The notes under the pieces were generated by a model. The model ran no database searches. It saw only the letters and a program-made list of their open reading frames with translations, and was not told the origin of the DNA. A program made the translations under genes and the position numbers. DNA of 64,000 nucleotides, taken from positions 62,001 through 126,000 of the forward strand of contig NZ_FMAH01000003.1 in NCBI RefSeq assembly GCF_900094545.1, in the 5' to 3' direction. Numbering within the stretch: the stretch's first letter is position 1; each line of letters begins with the position of its first letter. This document shows positions 42,973 to 52,353 of this stretch, in pieces. Source of the stretch: Martinezella miluonensis. Lineage in GTDB: Bacteria > Pseudomonadota > Alphaproteobacteria > Rhizobiales > Rhizobiaceae.

Positions 42973-43745
42973 CGGAGATTTCATCGAACACAAAGAACGC
43001 GATCGCGATCGTGACCGGCGGCGGCACGGGTATCGGCCGCGCCATCGCAAAAGCCCTTGGCTCGGCTGGCTTCAAGGTCGTCATCTCGGGGCGTCGGTCT
43101 GACGTTCTCGAAAAAGCCGCCCGCGAGCTTTCCGCGGAAACCGGAGCAGATTTCCTTCCGGTAGTAGCCGATGTCAGCGAACCCACATCGGTCCGTAGCC
43201 TTTTCGATGCTATTGCCGATCGCTATGGCCGCCTCGACCTTCTGGTCAACAATGCCGGCATTGGCTTGCCGGCCGTGCCGATGGAAGAACTGAGCTTCGA
43301 GCAATGGAATGCTATTGTCGGCGCGAACCTGACCGGCGCATTCCTTTGCACGCAGCAGGCCTTCCGCCTGATGAAAGCCCAGGTGCCGCAAGGTGGCCGC
43401 ATCATCAACAACGGCTCGATCTCGGCGACGACGCCGCGTCCGCATTCCGCACCCTATACGGCCACGAAGCACGCAATCACCGGACTGACGAAGTCGACGG
43501 CCCTCGATGGCCGTCCCTTCGACATCGCCTGCGGCCAGATCGATATCGGCAATGCCGCCACCGACATGACGGCGAGGATGAGCGCCGGCGTATTACAGGC
43601 GAATGGCGAGACCGCAGCCGAACCGACAATCTCGGCAGACCATGTCGCACGCGCCGTCGTTTACATGGCTACGCTACCGGTTGATGCCAACGTTCTCTCC
43701 ATGACCGTCATGGCAACGAAAATGCCGCTCGTCGGCAGAGGGTAA
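42969..43745 (+). CDS. SDR-family oxidoreductase of the tetronate operon
   Basis: 258 residues, classical short-chain dehydrogenase. TGGGTGIG at 16-23, NNAG at 94-97, and the catalytic Ser150, Tyr163 and Lys167 ([20 protein letters not shown]). A 4-bp overlap with denD shows it belongs to the operon. It is not part of the four-step scheme known for threonate and erythronate, so it may oxidise a precursor such as an aldose, lactone or alditol, or a third tetronate. Cytoplasmic. Specificity cannot be read from the sequence. Confidence 0.9.
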   Translation: MTEISSNTKNAIAIVTGGGTGIGRAIAKALGSAGFKVVISGRRSDVLEKAARELSAETGADFLPVVADVSEPTSVRSLFDAIADRYGRLDLLVNNAGIGLPAVPMEELSFEQWNAIVGANLTGAFLCTQQAFRLMKAQVPQGGRIINNGSISATTPRPHSAPYTATKHAITGLTKSTALDGRPFDIACGQIDIGNAATDMTARMSAGVLQANGETAAEPTISADHVARAVVYMATLPVDANVLSMTVMATKMPLVGRG

Positions 43746-43752
43746 CAAGCAA

Positions 43753-43781
43753 TCGGCAGCGTCGGGGTACGGCGCTGCCGA
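43753..43781. terminator. Terminator between the tetronate operon and the protease gene
   Basis: TCGGCAGCG (43753-43761) and CGCTGCCGA (43773-43781) form a 9-bp perfect stem with an 11-base loop, followed by CAATTTG. It lies in the 58-bp gap between convergent genes and can serve both strands. Confidence 0.65.
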
Positions 43782-43803
43782 CAATTTGATGTGGCGCAAC
43801 GAC

Positions 43804-44766
43804 TTAGATAGCCCGTCGTGCCGAAGGCTTCACTTGCTTGCGCTCGATCAAACCACCAATGCTGAAGATCAATACGTCGATCTCCGTGTCGATCTTGTCG
43901 CCATCCAGCAGCCTGACGACATCGTCTATGCCTGACACTGCGTGGCCATCGATGGCAAGCAGATAGTCACCCTCCTGGAGGCCGCCTTTTTCGGCAGGAC
44001 TGTCCTTCTCGACACGGCGCAGCCGCACGGCCGTCGAATGCGTGACGCCAGCCTCCAACGCAATGCGCCGATGTAGCTCGACCGTATCGGCCGCAATGCC
44101 GATATAGGCGCGCCTGACGTGGCCGAAACGCAGGATCTCGGAAACCACATGCTTGGCCGTGTTGGAGGCGACCGAAAAGGCAATGCTCTGCGCGCCCTGG
44201 ATGACGGCGGTATTGACGCCGATCACCTCGCCGGCGGACGAGACCAAAGGACCGCCGGAATTGCCCGGATTGAGCGCGGCGTCCGTCTGGATAATATCTT
44301 CCATCAGCCGGCCGCTAGCCGCACGCATCGATCTGCCAAGCGCAGAGACGATACCGGCCGTAACAGTCCATTCGAAGCCAAGCGGATTGCCGATGGCAAT
44401 CGCGATGTGACCACGCTTCAGCGATTTGGAATCTCCAAGCCTCGCCCAATCGCCGGGCCAGTCGTTGGCACGAATGAGTGCAAGGTCGGTATCCGGATCG
44501 CGCCCGAGCACCCTTCCCTCGACGATTGCCCCTTCCGGGGTCTTGATGCGCACGGCCTTTGCGTCATCCACGACATGATTGTTGGTGACGACGAGGCCGT
44601 CCGGCGAAATGGCAAAGCCGGAGCCATGCCCGGCGCGGCCGCCCAATCGCTCGATCCGGCTGACCGCCGGCCCAACGAGGTCGACGGCACTCGATACCGT
44701 TTGGGAATAGGCATCCAGCAACCCGGCATCGGATGACGGCTGAATGCCACGATCAATGAGGCCCAT
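43804..44766 (-). CDS. S1C-family trypsin-like serine protease with PDZ domain, no signal peptide
   Basis: 320 residues. Catalytic triad His64 (TNNHVVD), Asp94 (DTDLALI) and Ser170 (NPGNSGGPL); a C-terminal PDZ domain covers about 215-310 (ADTVELHRRIALEAG, then VEKDSPAEKGGLQEGDYLLAIDG). This is the DegP/HtrA architecture with one PDZ domain. Residues 1-40 (MGLIDRGIQPSSDAGLLDAY...) show no hydrophobic signal or anchor, so the protein may stay in the cytoplasm, which is unusual for the family. Single gene, convergent with the tetronate operon. Confidence 0.9.
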   Translation of the reverse strand: MGLIDRGIQPSSDAGLLDAYSQTVSSAVDLVGPAVSRIERLGGRAGHGSGFAISPDGLVVTNNHVVDDAKAVRIKTPEGAIVEGRVLGRDPDTDLALIRANDWPGDWARLGDSKSLKRGHIAIAIGNPLGFEWTVTAGIVSALGRSMRAASGRLMEDIIQTDAALNPGNSGGPLVSSAGEVIGVNTAVIQGAQSIAFSVASNTAKHVVSEILRFGHVRRAYIGIAADTVELHRRIALEAGVTHSTAVRLRRVEKDSPAEKGGLQEGDYLLAIDGHAVSGIDDVVRLLDGDKIDTEIDVLIFSIGGLIERKQVKPSARRAI

Positions 44767-44949
44767 GGAAACTCCTCCGACGCGGAAGCGTCGCTATGAG
44801 GACCGGCAGCAACTGTTGGAAGGCAGGAGGCTGTCAGTTCGACAGATTGGAACAATTGATATTGAGATGAGGAGGCGTCGCCTCAAGTTCAAGGGCCGCG
44901 CATGTGCGACCACCCGGAAAGACTTGCGCGTCGCCCCCGCTCGCCAAAA

Positions 44950-45295
44950 TCAGCTTTTTGCTCGCTGCTGGAGCCGTTCGAGTTCCCGTTCCTGCATGCC
45001 GATGGCCTCGGTTAGAAACCGCAGGATGATCTGCTTTTCCGTCTCGGAGAAATGCTCAAGCATCCGCACGCCAGCTTCCTCGATCGGACCGTAAATTTCC
45101 TTGGCGACCTCAACGGCCTCCTCCGATGGTGCGACCAGAATCCTGCGCCGGTCTTTCGGATCCGCGATGCGATGGACGAGGCCTCGCGCCGTGAGGATCG
45201 ACCAATGCAGTCACCGATGGCGGCGCAAGACCTATGGCCTTGGCCACGACATTGGCGGGCTGAGGCGCCCCTGCCCGACAATCGCGTTTCGCCCT
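44950..45295 (-). pseudogene. Broken MarR-family regulator gene (truncated and frameshifted)
   Basis: On the minus strand one frame reads a MarR-like recognition region, QPANVVAKAIGLAPPSVTALVD, and a second frame continues LTARGLVHRIADPKDRRRILV and a helical tail ending LERLQQRAKS and a stop at 44950. The two pieces join at about 45196 only if two bases (expected CGC, C found) are restored: the first frame runs into unrelated residues and the second has a TGA just upstream. The N-terminal third of a MarR protein is absent, with a stop in frame at 45296-45298. The divergent or neighbouring target is unknown. Confidence 0.75.
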
Positions 45296-45470
45296 TCACC
45301 TCGTTCCTCCATCCATCCGCAAGCTATTAAGACCATCAAGACCAGGGGCCTGCTCGCGATCTTCAAATGCGAGTGCGATCAAAACCTTCCGCATCCAATA
45401 GTGGCAACAGGGCCTTTACAGCTGCAAGACCAGGCATAGTTAGCTGGGATGATTGGAAACGGAGGCTCCA

Positions 45471-46103
45471 ATGACGATTTCGAAAATCGCCCTGACAATG
45501 CTGATCGGCAATCTGTTTGCCTTACAGGCCGTGGCTGCGGGCATTGATTGCAAGAAGCCTTCCTCGACAAGCGACCATCTGATTTGCGCAGACCAGTCGC
45601 TTCGAGCGCGGGATGCGATGACAAGCGATCTCTATGCCGCGGCCCTGAAAACGGATGATGCGAGCAAGATCAAGCAGCGGCAGCAGCGCTGGGTAAAATC
45701 GCTGCAATCATGCCAGGATGCCGCGTGTGTCCGACAGGCATATGATGATCAGATCGGCTACCTTTTGACGACCAAGGGCGGGCGAAGCGTCTCCACCAAC
45801 TTTACCGCGGAAAATGCCAACGGCAACGAGGGCAATCTTTCCATATTCGGTCCGGTCGATGGTCTCGCCGCAGTCTCAGTCGCTTCGACCTTTGTCGGCC
45901 CTGGCGGTGTCGATGCCGGCGACGTGAACGCGGACGGCGTCAGCGGCGTCATTCCTCTCAAGGACGGACACGGAAAGCTTTCCGCAGACAATTGCTCCAT
46001 CGGCTTTGATCGCCTGAACGCCCAGACCTGGCGCGTCTCACAGACGGGAGCATGCCAATTTGCCGACGGCGTGACCATGCAGGGCACCTATCGGCGGGAG
46101 TAA
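45471..46103 (+). CDS. Exported protein with LprI/DUF1311-like N-terminal domain
   Basis: 210 residues from the ATG at 45471. A signal peptide (MTISKIALTMLIGNLFALQAVAAG) is followed by IDCKKPSSTSDHLICADQSLRARDAMTSDLYAAAL...RQQRWVKSLQSCQDAACVRQAYDDQIGYL, which has the four-cysteine helical pattern of LprI-type lysozyme-inhibitor domains. The C-terminal 110 residues are beta-rich, with paired cysteines (DNCSIGF, TGACQFADG), and are not recognised. Periplasmic. Convergent with a PsiF-like gene across a strong terminator. Confidence 0.78.
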   Translation: MTISKIALTMLIGNLFALQAVAAGIDCKKPSSTSDHLICADQSLRARDAMTSDLYAAALKTDDASKIKQRQQRWVKSLQSCQDAACVRQAYDDQIGYLLTTKGGRSVSTNFTAENANGNEGNLSIFGPVDGLAAVSVASTFVGPGGVDAGDVNADGVSGVIPLKDGHGKLSADNCSIGFDRLNAQTWRVSQTGACQFADGVTMQGTYRRE

Positions 46104-46125
46104 AGGGATGTCGTGGAGAGACAAA

Positions 46126-46163
46126 GAAACGCTGTGATGCAGCAAAGCACATCACAGCGTTTC
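46126..46163. terminator. Strong bidirectional terminator, 14-bp stem
   Basis: GAAACGCTGTGATG (46126-46139) pairs perfectly with CATCACAGCGTTTC (46150-46163) across a 10-base loop, between the convergent LprI-like and PsiF-like genes. Short T and A runs at the stem ends support termination on both strands. Confidence 0.75.
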
Positions 46164-46237
46164 GATAGCAGCAATTCGCCAGCTCCCAGGCAACCAGAGG
46201 CGTCCGGGATTTTTGTTCAAAAGGCCGCGGTCAGCGA

Positions 46238-46486
46238 TCAGCCGCCAACGGCATCGGCCGTGCACTTCTTGACGAAACTCGTCTTGGCGGCGCCTGCGAG
46301 CTTCTTTGTGGCGGCTTGAGCGTCGCAGGAGCTTGCCGCATCCTTTGCGCACTTGTTGCTAAAACTGGTCAAAGCTGCGCCCGCCAGTTTCTTGTCGGCT
46401 GCCTGAGCCTTGCATGTGGCATCGGCGGCCATCGCACCAGTGGCGAGGCAGGTAGAAAAAATCGCGAGTCCGAGCAGTCTGATCAT
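46238..46486 (-). CDS. PsiF-repeat protein, exported
   Basis: 82 residues from the ATG at 46486, with GGAGG 6 bases upstream. A signal peptide (MIRLLGLAIFSTCLATGAMA) is followed by two copies of the PsiF repeat: CKAQAADKKLAGAALTSFSNKC and CDAQAATKKLAGAAKTSFVKKC, each with two cysteines spaced 21 apart. PsiF was named for phosphate-starvation induction in E. coli; its function is unknown. Periplasmic. Single gene. Confidence 0.85.
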   Translation of the reverse strand: MIRLLGLAIFSTCLATGAMAADATCKAQAADKKLAGAALTSFSNKCAKDAASSCDAQAATKKLAGAAKTSFVKKCTADAVGG

Positions 46487-46769
46487 CGAAATCCTCCAGG
46501 ACAAACCTCAACAAAAGGCCGAGGTAACCGGAGTCTAACCGAACGTCTGCCATAGTAAAGACTTCCTCGATCGCCGACGGAACAGAAAGATTCCCTGTAG
46601 ATGCAAAGCTTTGGCTCATTGACCCCCAATAGCTTGAACCGATAGACAAAAGGATGGAAAGTAACCACGCGAGGGCAATGACAGCACAACTCGCCCCTCC
46701 CGTCGTGCGATAACGGCGTGACAACAACAACGCCAACCGAACGCTGCTTCAGGAATTCCCAATCCTCCC

Positions 46770-47996
46770 ATGAAGACAATTTCAGGCACGAATCTCGAAC
46801 AGGCCAAATCGCATAACCGGCGTGTCGTGATCGAGGCCATCCGGACCAACGGGCCGCTGTCGCGTGCGGCAATCGCGCGCATGACGGCGCTGACGACCCA
46901 GACGGTGTCCAACATCGTGGAGGAACTTGCACGCTCGCATCTGCTCATCCCGATGGAGGCGCAGAAAATCGCCCGCGGCCAGCCGATCATTCCCTATACC
47001 ATCAATCCCAGCGGCGCTTATTCCATCGGCCTCGAACTTGGTCGCCAGCGTGCGGCCGGCGTGCTGACGGACCTATCTGGAACGGTCTGCGCCCGCATCG
47101 ATCGTCATGTCGACAGACCGGGGCCGACCGAAGCGATGCCGGTCTTTGCCGCCATCGTCAGGGATTTGCAGGAGGCCTTTTCCTTCGACCGGGATCGGCT
47201 GCTCGGCGTCGGGATCGCCCTGCCCGGACGCTACGCGGATGGCGGTGTGACGTCGCTTAGTCCGCTCAATCTGCCGGGCTGGCAGGATTTTCCCGTGGCC
47301 AGAGAGCTTGAGCGACTGATCAACTTGCCTGTGCTCGTCGAGAATGATGCGACCGCAGGCGCAATCGGCGAGCGGCTTTACGGCGTCGCGCGCGGCCTCG
47401 GAAGCTTCGTCTATCTCTTTCTTGCGGGCGATGGCGGCATCGGTGCCGGCATGTTCCTGGACGGTCATCTCTACAAGGGCAGCCGTGCCAATGCCGGCGA
47501 AATCGGCCACATCATCGTCGAGCCGCATGGGAGGCTATGCACCTGCGGCAAGCGCGGTTGTCTCGATCGCTACGTCTCGCCATCCGTCGCCTACGAATGC
47601 CTCGGCATCGCGGATGCGCAGGAGCTGGATCCCGACGATCTGGATGCGATGATTGCAGCGAACAGCCACGGGCTGGAGACCTGGCTCGAACAGGCGGCTC
47701 AGCCGTTGCGGCAGACGATCGACTTTCTCGAGCTTGCCTTCGATCCGCAGACGATCGTACTCGGTGGCAGCGCGCCGACATCCCTGCTCACGCAACTCGC
47801 GGCCCGCGTGGAGCCGCTCCATATTCCCGTCAACCCGATGGAAGAGCGCAAGATCCCTCGCCTGATGGTCGGAGCGACCGGCAAGGACACCGCCATTCTC
47901 GGCGCCGCCGCTCTGCCGATCTTCTCGGAAACGAACCCGCAATTCGATGTTCTGCAAAAGCCGATCATCCACCGCGCTGCCCAACAGGCGGGATAA
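46770..47996 (+). CDS. ROK-family transcriptional regulator (NagC/XylR-like)
   Basis: 408 residues. An N-terminal winged helix (NRRVVIEAIRTNGPLSRAAIARMTALTTQTVSNIVEELARSHLL, residues 16-60) is fused to a ROK sugar-binding domain: LPVLVENDATAGAIGERLYG and the zinc motif GEIGHIIVEPHGRLCTCGKRGC with His247, Cys257, Cys259 and Cys264. ROK regulators of this kind sense sugars such as GlcNAc derivatives. It is convergent with the hexosaminidase/Opp-type transporter operon, which is the likely target. Confidence 0.92.
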   Translation: MKTISGTNLEQAKSHNRRVVIEAIRTNGPLSRAAIARMTALTTQTVSNIVEELARSHLLIPMEAQKIARGQPIIPYTINPSGAYSIGLELGRQRAAGVLTDLSGTVCARIDRHVDRPGPTEAMPVFAAIVRDLQEAFSFDRDRLLGVGIALPGRYADGGVTSLSPLNLPGWQDFPVARELERLINLPVLVENDATAGAIGERLYGVARGLGSFVYLFLAGDGGIGAGMFLDGHLYKGSRANAGEIGHIIVEPHGRLCTCGKRGCLDRYVSPSVAYECLGIADAQELDPDDLDAMIAANSHGLETWLEQAAQPLRQTIDFLELAFDPQTIVLGGSAPTSLLTQLAARVEPLHIPVNPMEERKIPRLMVGATGKDTAILGAAALPIFSETNPQFDVLQKPIIHRAAQQAG

Positions 47997-48035
47997 GCGG
48001 CCGAGGCGTTCGAACCTGCAAGTCATTGAACACAA

Positions 48036-48063
48036 TCAGGCGCGGCAAACGTGCCGCGCCTGA
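48036..48063. terminator. Bidirectional terminator between ROK and hexosaminidase genes
   Basis: TCAGGCGCGGCA (48036-48047), loop AACG, TGCCGCGCCTGA (48052-48063): a perfect 12-bp GC-rich stem in the 85-bp gap between convergent genes. Confidence 0.75.
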
Positions 48064-48081
48064 GGACCATGCATCAAGCTG

Positions 48082-50109
48082 TCAAAATTGATGCAGGCCG
48101 TATAGCAGCGGCATCGTGCCGGCAAGCGCCTTGAACCGCTCCCAGGATTTCGCCGATGGCTTCGTCCAGCCTGTCTCCGCAAGTGCGGACAGGCGCGGGA
48201 AGACAAGGCGGTCGAAGATAGCACGATCGGTCATCGACTCCGACCAAATGCAGGCCTGAATGCCGCGGAGTTTTTCCTTCTGTACATCCGTCCAGCCGCC
48301 GACGGGATCGAAGGTGTAGATCTTCTCCGCATCGGAATAGCCAGCCCAGCTGCCGCCGGGCTCGTCCCAATCCGGACGCATCGCCATGTCGAGATAGTAG
48401 ACCTGCCCGGGGCAGACGACGATCTCATACCCGCGGCCGGCAAGTTCGGCCGCCACCTCGACATTGCGCCAGCTGCAGAGATAGCTCTTGTCCTTGTCAA
48501 TCCGGTCACCATGGGCAGCCTCTTCCCAGCCACCGGTGACGCAGCCCTTCGAGGCGAGGAATGCCTGAATGCGCTCCAGGAATTCCGCCTGGAGAACCGC
48601 GGCACCCGAGCCATGGATATCGTCGGCGCCATGCGTATTAGTGATCACGTTCAGACGCTTGGCATGCGCCTCGGCAACGTCATCGCCGGCAAGCTCACGC
48701 AGCCGGGCAAGCGCTTCCGGCGAACCGGACCATGCACCAAGCGGCACCTCGTCGGCACCGATATGAATGGTCTTGAACGGGAATAGCTCGATGAGTTCGG
48801 ACAGGATCGTCTCGATCACCTCATAGGTCTTTTCACGGGCCGGATTGATACAATTGTCCGGGAAGCCCTGAACCGAATAATAGCTGCCGGCCTCATTCGG
48901 ATCGCGAAGCTCCGGAATTGCCTGTAGCATGGCATAGCAATGACCCGGCATGTCGATCTCCGGCAAAACCTCGATGCCAAGACCCTTGGCATAGCCGACA
49001 ATATCGCGCACGACCGCCTTGGTGTAGTAACCGCCGGTGCGAGCCGGGCTGGAGCCGAGAAGCGGCGGCATCGGCAGGCCATGCCCACGCCATGCACCAA
49101 TTTGCGTCAGCGCCGGATAGGCATCGATCTCGACGCGCCATGCTTCATCATCCGACAGATGCCAATGGAAGCGGTTCAGCTTGTTCCAGGCAAGCACCGC
49201 CATCAGCTTCTTGATTTCAGCGGAGCCATAGAATTGCCGCGCGACGTCGAGGTGCAGGCCGCGCCAGCTCATCGTCGGCTCGTCGATGATCTCGCCGGCC
49301 GCCGGGAAGTGGAATGCCTGCGGATGCAGACGCGCACCGCGCCAGATCTGGCCGATGGTAACGAGACCATAGACGAAGCCGGTCTGTGCGCTCGCTTCGA
49401 CCGTTATCGTCTCTGGGGAAAAGGCGAGCCTGTAGGCCTCGGCGCCCAGACCTTCGACATGGCGCAATTCCACCGGCACGGCACCTTCCGCCTCGGAACG
49501 GATCAATCCTTCGGCCGAAAAGAGGTGCTCGACAAGGGCCGTAAAGCTTTCAGCGGCAGCTTGCGCATCCGGCGCCGCGGCCTTCAAGGCGAAGCCTGCC
49601 GGCAGTGGACGCCGGGAGGATACCGCTACGTGATTCGGCCACGGAATGATCGCTAGCGGCACCGGCGGATTTGACGGCACCGGATAGACTTCCGCGCCAC
49701 GCTTCAACGGCGCATTGCTGGATGATGTGCGCGTCGGCTCGGTGCCAAGTGAAACCGTGGTGCCATCGGCAAATGCGAGATAGGCGCTGTTGGCGCCATC
49801 GTTCCAGTGACGAAACTGCCAGCTCAAGGCGCGAACCGTGATGGTCCACGTTTCGCCACCCGCCAGTACGAAGCCTTCCGGCGGCTGGAACTCGGTGAAG
49901 TTGGAAAGACGCTTGGAGATCGTCGCGCCCTCGACGATGCCGGCTGGGTCGACACGACCCGGGCCGCTGACACAGAGCGCGAAGCCGGAAAGCGGCTCCG
50001 ACGAAAGGTTCTTCAGCCGCAAAACGTAGGAAAATTCCTTCTCGTCAGTCGGCGGGTTCCAGGTTGTTTCAAGCCGCAGAGCCAGGGATCGCGGTGTGGA
50101 CATGAGCAT
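48082..50109 (-). CDS. Beta-N-acetylhexosaminidase, GH20, cytoplasmic
   Basis: 675 residues from the ATG at 50109 (AGGA 7 bases upstream; ATG 50103 possible). An N-terminal beta domain (about 1-145) is followed by a GH20b domain (150-275) and the catalytic barrel: GLHLDVARQFY, NRFHWHLSDDEAWRVEID, LPEIDMPGH (386-390) and HIGADEVPLGAW with the catalytic Asp453-Glu454 pair. It releases terminal GlcNAc or GalNAc from oligosaccharides. No signal peptide is present, so it acts on imported substrate. It is the last gene of the leftward transporter operon. Confidence 0.94.
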   Translation of the reverse strand: MLMSTPRSLALRLETTWNPPTDEKEFSYVLRLKNLSSEPLSGFALCVSGPGRVDPAGIVEGATISKRLSNFTEFQPPEGFVLAGGETWTITVRALSWQFRHWNDGANSAYLAFADGTTVSLGTEPTRTSSSNAPLKRGAEVYPVPSNPPVPLAIIPWPNHVAVSSRRPLPAGFALKAAAPDAQAAAESFTALVEHLFSAEGLIRSEAEGAVPVELRHVEGLGAEAYRLAFSPETITVEASAQTGFVYGLVTIGQIWRGARLHPQAFHFPAAGEIIDEPTMSWRGLHLDVARQFYGSAEIKKLMAVLAWNKLNRFHWHLSDDEAWRVEIDAYPALTQIGAWRGHGLPMPPLLGSSPARTGGYYTKAVVRDIVGYAKGLGIEVLPEIDMPGHCYAMLQAIPELRDPNEAGSYYSVQGFPDNCINPAREKTYEVIETILSELIELFPFKTIHIGADEVPLGAWSGSPEALARLRELAGDDVAEAHAKRLNVITNTHGADDIHGSGAAVLQAEFLERIQAFLASKGCVTGGWEEAAHGDRIDKDKSYLCSWRNVEVAAELAGRGYEIVVCPGQVYYLDMAMRPDWDEPGGSWAGYSDAEKIYTFDPVGGWTDVQKEKLRGIQACIWSESMTDRAIFDRLVFPRLSALAETGWTKPSAKSWERFKALAGTMPLLYGLHQF

Positions 50110-50131
50110 TCTCTCTTCCTGAAGGGATTGT

Positions 50132-50602
50132 TCAAAGCTTGAGCATGCCGGCGTAGATGCCGGGTGCGGAATTGGGGATCTGCGTTGCGCCGACCGTTTT
50201 CTCGTAGAATTCGGATGGGCCGACATCGCCGATGATCGCATAGGCGTAACCCATGGCCTTCATGTCGGTGAGGCAGGCGAACAGCAACGCACGGCCGATG
50301 CCAAGACCTCGCACGTCTTCGGCGACGCCTGTCGGACCGAAGAAGCCGCGTGCGGTCGCCTCGTGGCATGCAAAGCCGACAAGCTCGCGATTGCGCGTGG
50401 CGATGAAGCAGGTCGGCGGTTGGCGCGTCATCGCTACCGTCGTTTCGCTCGCCCATCCCTCGCTGAAATGTTCGGCCACCCAGCCGGTGATCAGCCGCAG
50501 CTCCGGCGGCAGGGCACGTCGAATTGTAATGCCGCCATGCGCCATCCGTTCGGGCGACTGCGTGTCCGCGGGCAGCGTCGATAGATTGACCAGATAATCC
50601 AA
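50132..50602 (-). CDS. GNAT-family N-acetyltransferase
   Basis: 156 residues from a TTG at 50602, with AAGGA 7 bases upstream. The acetyl-CoA-binding motif is GVAEDVRGLGIGRALLFACLTDMKAMGY (about 90-118), preceded by LVGFACHEATARGFFGPTGV. It lies between the transporter ATPases and the hexosaminidase on the same strand with small gaps, hence in one operon. A role in acetylating an amino sugar from the imported oligosaccharide is plausible but not shown; GNATs act on many amines. Confidence 0.87.
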   Translation of the reverse strand: MDYLVNLSTLPADTQSPERMAHGGITIRRALPPELRLITGWVAEHFSEGWASETTVAMTRQPPTCFIATRNRELVGFACHEATARGFFGPTGVAEDVRGLGIGRALLFACLTDMKAMGYAYAIIGDVGPSEFYEKTVGATQIPNSAPGIYAGMLKL

Positions 50603-50614
50603 GGTGAAATCCTT

Positions 50615-51541
50615 CTAGTTCGATGCGACGAGCGCACGCATGAAATGATTGGCGCCGACCTGCTCGACCGTGGTCGAGATCGGGCGCGTGAGCGCGCGGA
50701 TCTTCTCCGCCTGCTCGAGAAAACGGGCGCTGCCGCCAGTCACGAACCTGCGGCCTCCATCCGGAACGGCCGACAGCAGGAGTTGCGTATAGGGATGCTT
50801 CGGCGCAGACAGCACCATTTCCGTATTGCCCCACTCGACCATCTGACCGGCAAACATCACGACGATCTCCTCGGCGACATGGGCGGCCGTGGCGATATCA
50901 TGGGTGATGTAGAGCATGGCGAGATCGTTTTCCCGCTTTACCCGCGCCAGCAGATCGAGGATGTCCTTGCGGATCGACACGTCGAGCATCGATGTTGGCT
51001 CATCCGCCACCAGCACGCTCGGTGCGACCGCCAAGGCACGGGCAATGTTGACGCGCTGGCGCTGGCCACCCGATAGTTCGTGGGGAAACTTCTGCCGCGT
51101 CACCGCCGGATCCAGACCGACACTGACAAGAAGCCGGGATATGTCTTCATCCCGCTCGGCCTTCGACTTATCCCCCCCATGCAGTTGCAGCGGTCGAGCA
51201 AGGTGATGGTTGATCGTGAAAGCCGGGTTGAGCGAAGAGAACGGATCCTGAAAAACCATCTGGACGTCCTTGCGGTACATCCGCTCTTCCTTGCCCGAAC
51301 CGCGCGCGCTGCGATCCTGTCCTCGGACCAGAATCTTGCCAGCCGTCGGCTTGTCGAGCCGAGCGATGATGCGCGCGCAAGTGGTCTTTCCGCAACCCGA
51401 CTCGCCGACGAGAGCGAGCGCCTTTCCCGCAAATAGCGAGAAGGACACACTCTTCAGCGCGTGCACCGAGCCGAAATGACGCTGAACGTCCTCGAGCCGA
51501 ATAACGGGTTCGGCAGTCACAGCCTGTATATGCAGTTTCAT
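50615..51541 (-). CDS. Oligopeptide-family ABC transporter ATP-binding protein (DppF-like), amino-sugar oligomer operon
   Basis: 308 residues. Walker [10 protein letters not shown] at 46-54, [43 protein letters not shown] and the oligo_HPY region HPYTQLLLSAVPDGG. Start overlaps the stop of the DppD-like gene by 4 bp. Opp-family importers are known to carry chito-oligosaccharides as well as peptides in some bacteria; the GH20 and GNAT neighbours support a sugar substrate here. Confidence 0.92.
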   Translation of the reverse strand: MKLHIQAVTAEPVIRLEDVQRHFGSVHALKSVSFSLFAGKALALVGESGCGKTTCARIIARLDKPTAGKILVRGQDRSARGSGKEERMYRKDVQMVFQDPFSSLNPAFTINHHLARPLQLHGGDKSKAERDEDISRLLVSVGLDPAVTRQKFPHELSGGQRQRVNIARALAVAPSVLVADEPTSMLDVSIRKDILDLLARVKRENDLAMLYITHDIATAAHVAEEIVVMFAGQMVEWGNTEMVLSAPKHPYTQLLLSAVPDGGRRFVTGGSARFLEQAEKIRALTRPISTTVEQVGANHFMRALVASN

Positions 51542-52353
51542 GCGAAAACTCCGGGGGCGTGGGCGCTGGCTGGAAGCTGCGGAATGGCGTTCCAGAGCTT
51601 GCGCGTATACTCATGAACGGGCGATTGGCTGACTTGAGAGACATCGCCGACCTCAACCAGCTCGCCTTTCAACATCACGCCGATGCGATGGCAAAGCTGC
51701 GCCATCAGATGCAGGTCATGCGTGATGAACAGCACGGAAAAACCATAGGTCTGCTGAAGATCGAGCACTTGCTCAAGGATCTCTCGCTGCACGACGACGT
51801 CGAGTGCGGTCGTCGGTTCGTCCATGATGATGAGCTCGGGTCGCAGCGCCAAGCAGATGGCGATGACGATGCGCTGGCGCATGCCTCCGGAAAACTGGTG
51901 CGGATAGTCGCCGACACGATGCACGGGAATGCCCACCAGTTTGAACATTTCCTCGGCGCGAGCGCGGGACTCCTGCCGTGAGCATCCGGTGTGGCGGTGC
52001 AGCACATCGTGAAACTGCGCTTCGACCCGCATCAGCGGGTTGAGCGAGTTCATGGCGCTCTGAAACACCATGCCGACCCGCTTCCAGCGGATCTTCTGCA
52101 ACTCGGTCTCCGGCATCTTGAGCAGATCCTGGCCATCCAGACGGATGCTTCCGCCGCTGATCCACGCAGGCGGCTTGGAAAGCCGTGTGATCGCAAAAGC
52201 AATCGTGCTCTTTCCGCAGCCGGATTCGCCAGCGAGACCGAATATCTCGCCGCGGCCGATATTGAACGAGACATCTTTCACCGCCCGGAAGTCGCCCTTG
52301 TCGACCAGGTAGTCGATGTTGAGGTGTTCGATTTCAAGCAGATTATCGCTCAT
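51538..52353 (-). CDS. Oligopeptide-family ABC transporter ATP-binding protein (DppD-like)
   Basis: 271 residues from the ATG at 52353, which overlaps the permease stop by 4 bp. Walker [10 protein letters not shown] at 42-50, [48 protein letters not shown], and [17 protein letters not shown] as the oligo_HPY remnant. Works as a pair with the DppF-like ATPase. Longer upstream reading is not supported by a ribosome site. Confidence 0.92.
   Translation of the reverse strand: MSDNLLEIEHLNIDYLVDKGDFRAVKDVSFNIGRGEIFGLAGESGCGKSTIAFAITRLSKPPAWISGGSIRLDGQDLLKMPETELQKIRWKRVGMVFQSAMNSLNPLMRVEAQFHDVLHRHTGCSRQESRARAEEMFKLVGIPVHRVGDYPHQFSGGMRQRIVIAICLALRPELIIMDEPTTALDVVVQREILEQVLDLQQTYGFSVLFITHDLHLMAQLCHRIGVMLKGELVEVGDVSQVSQSPVHEYTRKLWNAIPQLPASAHAPGVFA

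Noticed and set aside
44744..45094. 116-codon plus-strand frame opposite the protease leader and MarR remnant
   Set aside because: Very basic composition, no ribosome site, and the minus strand shows MarR family similarity.
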